The position numbers and the translations under genes are program-made. Shown here in pieces: positions 1 through 9,400 of a DNA stretch of 39,563 nucleotides. The stretch spans positions 1 to 39,563 of the forward strand of contig CAYRUD010000021.1 of the NCBI GenBank assembly GCA_964427425.1, written 5' to 3'. Position 1 is the first letter of the stretch. Each line of letters begins with the position of its first letter. The stretch is from CAYRUD01 sp964427425 (lineage in GTDB: Bacteria > Chlamydiota > Chlamydiia > Chlamydiales > FEN-1388). The notes below the pieces were generated by a model. The model made no database searches. It worked only from the letters and a program-made list of their open reading frames with translations, and was not told where the DNA came from.

Positions 1-79
1 TCCCGAACTCAGCAGTTAAGCCTCTCATCGCCGATGGTACTATACGCAAGAGTATGGGAGAGTAGGTCGCTGCCAAGCT
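1..79 (+). rRNA. rrf: 5S ribosomal RNA, 3' part (5' end outside window)
   Basis: The first ~79 bases match the conserved 3' two-thirds of bacterial 5S rRNA: the CCCGAACUCAG loop, the GCCGAUGGUACU segment, then GGGAGAGUAGGUCGCUGCCA closing the molecule. The 5' strand of the terminal helix is missing, so the gene is cut by the window edge. 5S is normally the last gene of a 16S-23S-5S operon, so the large rRNA genes should lie just upstream. The exact 3' end, near base 78-80, is estimated from the closing GCCA segment. A reading frame that crosses this RNA (34-246) is a chance overlap. Confidence 0.95.
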
Positions 80-97
80 CTTCTTTTTTTCCCTTCA

Positions 98-138
98 CCC
101 TTCTTCGGAGTAACTCCCGGAGAAGGGTTTTTTGTTTT
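98..138 (+). terminator. Rho-independent terminator of the rRNA operon
   Basis: CCCTTCTTCGG (98-108) pairs with CCGGAGAAGGG (117-127) as an 11-bp stem with one T-G wobble and an 8-base loop. Six T residues (128-133) and a further T-rich stretch follow. It lies about 20 bases after the 5S rRNA, as expected for the end of an rRNA operon, and separates it from the giant gene downstream. Confidence 0.9.
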
Positions 139-288
139 CTATCGCCAATTTCAGAGCAGCTCAAAATTAATTCAAATTATTTCAGCAATTATGAATTAAA
201 ACTTAATTTAGAAATTTGTTTAGTATCTGAATTGCATTTTATTTAAATAGCAATTGAATTGTCTCCAATCACGTTGCAGATAAATTAT

Positions 289-318
289 TTGAAATATTCG
301 TCTTGGCAATGCTATATA
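289..318 (+). promoter_or_regulatory. Candidate sigma70-type promoter of the first giant gene
   Basis: TTGAAA (289-294) and TATATA (313-318) are separated by 18 bases, and the -10 box is preceded by TGC, making an extended -10 (TGCTATATA). The stretch from the rRNA terminator to the first giant gene (about 139-436) is AT-rich and holds no other clear gene. A similar ATGCTATA box precedes the third giant gene. Transcription would start near 325, giving a leader of about 110 bases. This is a visual match only. Confidence 0.45.
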
Positions 319-378
319 GCCAATAGTGTTTAGGCTTATATTATAGTTTGATTTGTACTCACTCGGAAGGCAAGAGAT

Positions 379-447
379 ATGGAAACAAGACGCTACTTAG
401 CTACTTATCAAGGGGCCAGAAAATACATCAAAGGAATTGCAAGTTGA
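379..447 (+). other. Short leader frame overlapping the first giant gene (possible true N-terminus)
   Basis: An ATG at 379, preceded by the purine-rich GGAAGGCAAGAGAT, opens a 22-codon frame that stops at 445-447, inside the first codons of the giant frame. The giant frame has no ATG until 494 and would otherwise start at a TTG (437). Removing one base from the AAAA run at 420-423 would fuse this leader to the giant frame as one protein beginning METRRYLATYQGAR. It could be a leader peptide, a programmed or accidental frameshift, or a sequence error. That the ATG and ribosome site are better than those of the giant frame is directly visible; the rest is inference. Confidence 0.35.
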
Positions 448-3400
448 TGTTACCTTCAAAAAGGGTGAGCATGTAAAAATCAAGAAAGAGAAGATGACTG
501 AGCAGTTTAAAAGTATTGCTGAGAAGATCCTCTCAACTAGAAAAGGCCAAGAGCTTGTAGAGAAAAATAAAGGTAATCTTCACTTAAGTGTTAATGGTGA
601 TGAAATAAGAGTGAAGGACAAGGGTGGTAATTGGGTAGATCCCGATAAACTTATCGAGCCGAAACCTAAAAAAAGTGATCAAAAGCAAAAAGGAAAGCTC
701 TCTTCATCAAGAGATACTACGATAGCGGAAACAACTACACCAGTGGATATCACTACAGAGGATACCAAGGCAACTAATACTTCGAATGCAGATATCATAA
801 AAAGTAGGTCTGTTAAGGATCTAACAAAGGATCTAACAGCTCAGACTACACAAGAAGATGAGAAAATTGAGCTAAAAACATTCACCGAAACGGTTGAAAT
901 CTCTCAACAGAGTTTAAATAAATCTACATCTCCTCTTGGAAAGGTTCTTCAGGCTGTAGCCTCAAAGCTTAATAGTATATTCACATTCTTTTCTCGGAAA
1001 AAGCCTATCCCTGCGCATCTTAACGCACAAAAACTACGGGAAATAGTAGCTACAATCCCACAGAATGGCTCCCTTCAAATGAAGGTTGCCATCGATTTCT
1101 GGTTGGAGCAAATATCCAAAGAGCTCCCTTCAAAAGAGCGGGATGATCTCTTATTTGCTTTGAAAGAGTGTAAAGAGATGTACGCTTCATTAGAAAAATT
1201 AAATGAATGTGCGGAAAAAGATATATCAGATGAATTTGGCAAGCTCTTCTCAAGAGTTGCCGAGAAGATTTTACAAAAGGTCGAGAAATTACCTGTCGGG
1301 GACAAAGTTCTTATACCAGCAGGTTATTGGGGTGAAGATCCAATTTCAAAAGAGCCTGTTTTTCATGATTGCTTATTAGAAATTACTCATGCTTCAGATG
1401 AATCTAGAGAACAAGCCAAATTTGCAATGCGCCTTTATGTCCCTGAAGAAAACTTATCGGACAAGTTTAAGGGAGATACCATATTCGAGCAGAGTGGAAT
1501 TTCCTTTGAGTCTCTTGAGCGGGGGATTCCGCAAATGCTCATGCTTCATTTTAAGAAGTCAATGCAAGTAGAGATGAAAATTAATATTCCTGGCAGGATA
1601 GGAAGTTTTATTGAGAATACTCTAAGTGGTTCGCTTAAGCCAGATGGTATTGTAGGCCGAAATTTTGGCGCAGCCCGTGATGCTATTGAAGAGGGGGATT
1701 TCTTAGGAGAGAATATTGGAGCTGAGACGAATGCTAAACCTGCAGATGGTGGCGTAAAACCAATGCAGATGTATGGTATTTCGACAGCCAGGGATGTGCT
1801 TTCACTCTTTCCTAGTGATAAACCTGCAACTGAGACTCCTGTAATCGCTAATCAATCAGTCGAAACATCTGCTACAAAGTCATCGATTCAGAGAAGAGTG
1901 TTTACAAGTGCAGAACGTCTTCTAAGAGGGTATGTAAAGCAATCAAACCTCTTTGATAATTTTTCGTCTGTTTCTTTTCAGGCCGATTTTAGTCTTTTAA
2001 AGTCGATTGTTCATGCCAATGATGATTGGAAAGCTTCCGCAGATATGCGTGTATTGGTAAAGCAGAGTGCACAGAAACTTCTTATGTCTCTTACTGGAGC
2101 TGAAAAGGCAGGTGAATCAGCAAAATCGCGAGCCGAGAAGATAAATGCCTCTGAGGAAAAGATCAATTCCTGGATCGAAGAGTTAAATCAAATAATTACT
2201 TCGGTAGAAGCTCATGATGCTAAAATTGCTGAATTAGCACACAAAGAAGCTCAACAGACAAAAAATATCGGGAAGATGAATGTTCCTGTAAGCTATTCAC
2301 CAAAAGAAGCCCAGTCCTCTCATCAGGTGAAGACTGTTAAATGCGATCTTTCCTTATTTTCAAAGCCTGTAAAAACACTCGATGAATTTAAGGCTTTAAA
2401 TGCAACCCTCGAAACCCTTGCAAAAGCTGGGGAGTGGTCTATTCTTAATTGCTCGATCGATAAGGTGTTCTCTCTCATTGAAATACCTGAAAAGTTATCA
2501 GAAAATGATATTAATCAGTGGAGTGAAGAGCTCTCAAGGCTTAATCAAGTGCTGTTCTCTACTTCTTTATATGGTGGCAATGCTGCAAGCCCAACTCCTG
2601 AGAGAATGGTCTCCAGCATGACGATGGGGATATTATACGATCAATTACTTGTCAAATATGCCCGACCTGACGAGGACTTAAATGTGAAGGATATCCCTTT
2701 CATATATAACCCAAAGTTGATCTCATCTGCATTATCATATGATGTTTTTGCTGCTAATCTCTCTCAAGAGTCCCGAGATCTTTTTCTTAAAAATCGTACC
2801 TATATATTGAATGCTACAGATCAGGAAAGGGGTGTTGATGATTTTCCTGATCTAAAGTATTTGAGGTTATATAGTAAGCTCTTGCGTCAGTATAATCCAG
2901 ATGAGCAGAATATATATGATTCGTATCATCTATCCATTAATTTTATGGGAAAACTGCCGCCTATTTTTGGAGCGGCCCGTCAGTCTGCACTTCTCAACAC
3001 ATTAGTTAGCACAGGTTTTTCTAATGTCCAGACTCCAATTAACCGAGTGAAGTCAAATGTCTTCCAAGTAGGTAGGGGGGTGACTAATTTTGCCTTGAGC
3101 ATGGTAAGGGGTAGAGGTCTTGGTAAAGCTGACTGGGTTGGTGACCGTGATAGGAAAGGGGTAGAAGCCCTTCAAGATTATACAGAGAAGAATTTCGGAA
3201 AGCTGCCAAGAAAAGGATTTATAGTTCGCCAAACCAATGACCCTACTGCGAACGTATCTTTGACTCATATCAATCTCCAAGAAGATACTGTACTCGCTCC
3301 AGATACCCTTATCATTGAACCTTTTGGATTAGCTGTTACTAGTAAGGTAGAGCATAAAGATGCTCAACGAGGACTAGACAGAGTGATTCATAGTGATGAT

Positions 3401-6400
3401 TTCGATCTGGGTTTCGATCCTGAAGATCTGCATTACCGTGGGATGTTCTCATTTGATCCAAAGGTGGAAGTTGAAAAATCTGTTAAAGTATCCCCTTCAG
3501 AGGGAACGCAACAACATTATGCGCCAATCATTGGGGATACGCGAGAAAAGACAGGTGCAAAGGGAGTTGTTGAAAGCTTCTTCTCTAGACCTGTTTTTGG
3601 TACGGCAAATTCATGCTATCAAAACGAGTATAATGTTCTAAGTAAAACAGCTGCATATGGCTCGTATTCTAAAGAACAGTTGACAGCCCTTAGGCTTCTT
3701 TCTCCTGGATGGGGTCAAGAGGGCGATAGTGATATGTCGATTTGTAATTTTCTCGCATTTCTTTCTGATAACAGGGTGTTAGCACACAGTACTGAAGTTC
3801 AGGTGTTAGTTCATTCATTATTATTTAGACCATCAGTTCTCAACCAAGAGAACTTAGAAAGGAATAAAGTAATTTTGAATCAAATACTTAATCAACTCAA
3901 AGCGGATTACTATTACTTTAAGAGCGACCCGCAACACCATGAGAAATCGGTCAATGCTTTGTTACTTCTTCATCGACTATGCAACGATAAATATGTGAAA
4001 CAGTCTATACTACCTGAAAATAGGTTTAACTCATTTGAAGAATTTCTCAATTTTGCAAAGGATATGAAGAATTCTCCATCGGAGGAAAAGAGGGCGTATT
4101 TCTATCAGCACTTCATCTCGGCATTCAAAGAAACTTATCATGATCTTAGAACTAGGGATGTTCACTCTGAGGAAGACAAGGAGCGTCTGAAAGCCGACTT
4201 AGAGTATCTAAAGGAAGGATTCTTTGCTCTTAACTATATCCAGCAGCATCAAATAAAAGGCGATAAAAGATTCGAAATTGCTTTTAGAGATGCTTCTTCG
4301 CTAATGCTTGATCTGATGTCATTATTCACGTCGAACAAGATTGATGAAACTACTCGCAATGCGTTCTTTAATAGTATTTTTAATGTTCTTAAGAAAGAAA
4401 AAGACTCCCAAAGAAATTGGCAGATTGAATTTCCATATGTGACCAGTGGAGAGTACGCATTTCGCTTGGATAAAGGTCTGCTGATTGAGGATGGACTTGC
4501 CACTTCGTTACTTGATCCGTGGATCGAAGGAAAGGATACCTTTGAGAAAATGGGTATCCCTAAAGGGATGGCTTGGAAGTACTCTACCTATACGGATAAA
4601 AGTGTTGGCAGTGACGTGCAAGTGTATGAAGCCAATCTTGCTGTGAGAGGAACTTTAGAGAAATCTCCATTTAGAATTGTTATAACAACAGATAAAGAGA
4701 ATCAAAAGAGAGTATCCTTCCAACGGCAGTTTAGAACTCAGGCTCAAGTAGATGGTTCTAAGAAGTCTAGCGAGTGGTATGAGTATACCCCAACAGATAT
4801 AAACGGTGATGGTATCAATTCTGCGAGTTTTCCAAAGGAATTTCTCCCACTTTTTCAGAATAGAAGCATGTGGATGAAAGTTGATGGAGCAACTAAAGAG
4901 CGTCAAGCAATACTTGCGGATCCTCTATCTCTAGACGATCAATATTCAGTTTCGGCTCTTAAAGCTCACGAGACAGTTATATTTAATGACTCTAAGAAAG
5001 AGACAAGTATCAAATCTATTAGCCATTCAGAGTATGGAGATCTTATCCAAGTTAAGAAAGGCTCATACTTAGAGCAGGTAATCACCAGCATTGACCCTAG
5101 GGCGACTTGCTATCAGAATAAGAAAACTGGTGTGATTACAGTAATCTTTACCCAAGCTCACTTACATCCAACTGGCTCAGCTCAGCTTAAAGCGAGAATT
5201 GAATCTGATGGAAAACTGTGTTTCTCAGATATTTCTGGCGACTTTAAGTCTGAGGGTACTAAACATCAGACAACTCTTGGACAACGACCACTCATTCCTG
5301 CAGGGATTCATACATTCCAACTTCTCGAAAGTAAAGCTGGAGAGCAGAAATTGCTATTGCCTATGTATGAACTTGAACCATTCACTATGGAGCAGGTGCG
5401 CTCTCACGAGAAGGAATCAGAAATAGATAAAAACTATAAGAGATTTCATAGAGATGTTACGCCTGTTCCTCTCGATTCAGAGCAAGATTTAGCTATCTTT
5501 AACTTTGATGTCGCAAGTCATGGCCAAGAGCGGCAACTTGTCTCTAAAGATCCCACAGCAAACGCGTATTTAGCATATGTATATCTCACACAAGGAAGAG
5601 ATGAAGAGGCGATTCTTTACTTTGAGAAAAGTCTTACGAATAATGCTCCGACAGAGCAGTTAGCTCAGATTTACTCTTGGATTGAGAAATGGCCAGACAC
5701 GTCCGAAGCTGCTACTAAGCTGAAAATTGGCATGATGATTGCCAAGCTTAAGTGGGAGTGCGCTAAAGCTGGATCTGAGAATCAGGAGGTTGTGGGAAAG
5801 GATGCGTCAGCCAAATCTCAGAAAGGGTTGTCAGCAAGTGTTTTCAATCATGCAAATAGGGATGAGCTTTTACAAAGAATTCTTGCAGAAATCATCTTCA
5901 TGAATACAGCTTCATACACTCCTGAAATGATAGCTAGACTTGGTTCAGATGATCTTAAGAAAGTAATGTCAGGGGTTATTGAAACTATCAATAAGAAGTT
6001 GCCCAAAGAGCAAGGAGAGTATCTGCTCCGTGTCCTTACAGGACCATCAAGTACGCCGAATAAAATTATTGAAAATACAGGAAAAGCTGTAGAGTTTGTT
6101 ACACAGAGATACTCTAAAACCTTTGTTAAGAATTCATCTCAGCTGTATTTCGGAGAAGCTCCGATTCCATTCGTTCCCGAGACTCTTACAACAATAGTGT
6201 ATTTTGGAGTTGACACGACCAAATCGCTTGAAAATGCTTCGCAAAGACGCGCATTTTTTCAGCAACTTGCTTCAAATCCAGATAAGACCTTAATTGAGAA
6301 TTTCACCGCTATTTGTGAGTTCATTTCAAGTACCGAAAATCGTGATGAGCTTCGTGAAATGAAGCAGGCAATCTTTGGAGCGATGCCGAGAGGTGCCTTG

Positions 6401-9400
6401 GGTCCTCAATTGAAGAGTTTCTTCAAGGGATATGTCCTGGAGCAAGAAAGATTATTAAAGACTGAGGACGGAGCTAGAGTACAGGTTCCGAAAGTAACCG
6501 GTGTCAGAAGTTTGAGTCCTCTTGCCCTTATGAAATTGACCGCTACCTTGGGTAGGAAAGGAGCATCTTTAGTAAAGCAGTTCACAGGAGGAAATCAGGA
6601 ATCTTCTCAAGAAAAGAAAGACGTATCTTCTAAAGATAAGGCCAATATAGAAAAAATCACACAGGAGATGGTGCGTCTTACAACCTTCTTAAGAAAGTAT
6701 GAGGCTCCTATAAAACCAACAAAAGTTTTCGAGAAAGAGGTAGAAAGGCTTAATCAAGACACGACACCGAACCGAAATATTAATGCCGAGGAGATGCAGG
6801 GAAAGGAAATTCTTGAGTTATTAGGTGATGCCTTACCTAAGTGTGTTCTTGGAACGCCTCCAACTGATAAAACAGCTTCAGAAACCCCAACAAGCACGAT
6901 TACTGAGGGCGTTAGAAATGGAGAAAAAGGGGGAGTTTTTGGAAAAGTATTGACTGAAAACTGCAATGCGGCGCTTCTCAAAGGTTTCACGATCGATAAC
7001 TCATCAAATACTCAAACGGATCAAATCGTAAAAGGGTTCTTTCAAAATTCCCATGAGAAAGTACAAGGGGAATTTGAGGCATTAGAGAAAGATACCCTTG
7101 CCTATACAGATGCGACGAAGCTAGTAGTCATATATAAAAACGAATCTGATGGATCACAGCCATTTACTGAAAACAAAAAAGAAGCAGAAAAACTATCTAG
7201 AGATCTAAAAAAGAAAGAGTCTGAATTACGACTCAACGTTCTCACTATAGTAAACGGAGCTTCAGCAACTAGTGATCTTATAAAAGCTAAGACTACATTT
7301 ACCTCAACGCATAGAGATCTTTCTTTCGATCGTATTATCGGTGCTTACGTTCGAGGAAAAGAGACGTTAGAAGCATTTTTGAAAGCAAATGGAAGAGAAG
7401 GAATCCATATTGACGATCTTGAGGCCGCTATTAAAAAGGCCCTTCTCGCTTCGATTGCCTCCAAACAGGCTCAAGATTTAGTTAATAAACTAAGCAGTGC
7501 GAAAGAGACTGATTATAGCGATCCTGATTGGTTAAAAGATGTTTACTTACTCGCCAGAGGGGAGCAATTCTACTCGATTGATGAAAAGGTAGAGCCTAAT
7601 TGCCGCCTCTTCCTTATGCTTGAGTATATGAACGGCTTTACTCTGAGAGGAGAAAACATACAGCTAGTCAAAGACCTTATATCCAATCCGCACGCAATAC
7701 GTCAGCTTCCTCCAGGAACAGGTAAATCTGTCTCGGTCGTTCCATTATATGCTGTATTGCAAGCTAAAGGATGGAATCTTTCTACCATTATCATTCCTGA
7801 TTGGCTGTATGATGATAACAGAAATAAATTGGATAGAGTCCTAAAGGATTACTTCGGTCAAGAGCAGTATTGTCTTGAAGTTGATAATGGAAGGAATTTG
7901 TCGAGCGAAGATATTTCATATATCACGCAGCGAGTGACTGAGACTATTCAGTCCAAAGGAGTCATGCTTGCGACAAGGAGGAGCTTACAAACGCTCAAAG
8001 ACAGTTTCGATGATCTTGAAGTAAAAATAGCTGAATGTCAGGACCCCAAAGCCGCTCTTGAACTATTTGATAGATATCAGAAATTAGCTATTCTTCTCTC
8101 TTTATTAAAAGATAGAATGACAGCGCTTATTGATGAAGTCGACTCCATTCTCGACATTCACCTTGAGACTAATATGAGTGAAGGTGAGAAAGCTCGAGTA
8201 GAAGAGTGGAAGATCAAAACTGCGGGAGAAATCTTTGAGATTCTTCTCAGTGAGCATGAAAAAGACTCTGCTCTCAATGCACTTAAGCTGGCTATAATAA
8301 ATAACTCTCAGGTTGATTTACCGCCTGAGAAGAGAGCTCGTGCCCTTGAGGAACTTGTTGACAAATGTATTGATACACACTTCAAAGAGGTTACACCAAG
8401 AGACGAACTTAGGAAATATCTTCTCGAAGGAACAGTATCGAATGAACATCTTACTGAGAAAAATCTCCCAGATTTTATAGAAAACGCGGGTCAGGCAACG
8501 ATGGAGTCTTTGGTTGCCTTTAAGATCTTCTTAAGCGAAACATTCTCCTCGACAATGACGAAAGCCGGTAATGTCAAAGACGGTTATGGGCGTCACTCAG
8601 ATTCATGGAAGGTTGGCCCTTATGCTGGTCCCGGTATGCCTGCAGAAGGCTCAGAGTTTAGCAGCGAATTTGAGATTATAGCGTTTACGCTGCAAGATTA
8701 TATCCAAACGGGCATTCGGATTGATCAAGCAAAGGCATTCTTGGAATACGCGAATGAAAAAGTCTCAAAAGAGATATCCTCTGCAGCGCTTCAAGGAAAA
8801 TCACTATCTCTTCAGGATACTGAAACTTATAAACGCGTACTGAAAACATACGGTATCGATCTTAGTACTCTATTCGGAAAAGAGAACGATTTAAAAACAG
8901 TTTGTGAAGCATTAAATGATCTTCATCATATTCACAGACGTTTTGAGTTCTGTAAAGAGTTGGTGTTACCAGACCTGAAATATAATACTATGCAAGTAAA
9001 GGCTGATGCTTTTGATCTTGACTCTATTTCAAGATCTACTTCTGGTATGACTGGGACGCCGTATAATTATCTGACTTACTCAGATCGAATTTCAAAAGAG
9101 AATGTCATCAAAGAAGGTGCCGATGGACGCACTATTTCTGCCGTCATTAAGCATGCAGGGCACACGAAAATCTCGGTATTAGATGCTAAAGTACCAACTG
9201 AGATTCGAAATAAGACAATCGCATTAATGGATAATTATGACGGAGTCATTGATCCAGGAGCATATTTAAAAGGTGCGACTTCGCTTGAATTGGCAGAGCA
9301 GGCCTCGAGTGTTATCTCAGATAAGAAGGATGAGACGATACAGTACATTGTCTATGTGAATGAAAGTGGCGATACCGTCGCTTTCGATAGAAAGAGTAAA

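Noticed and set aside
34..246. 70-codon + strand frame across the 5S rRNA and its terminator
   Set aside because: It overlaps a confident RNA gene and a terminator hairpin, and its translation is low-quality; chance frame.
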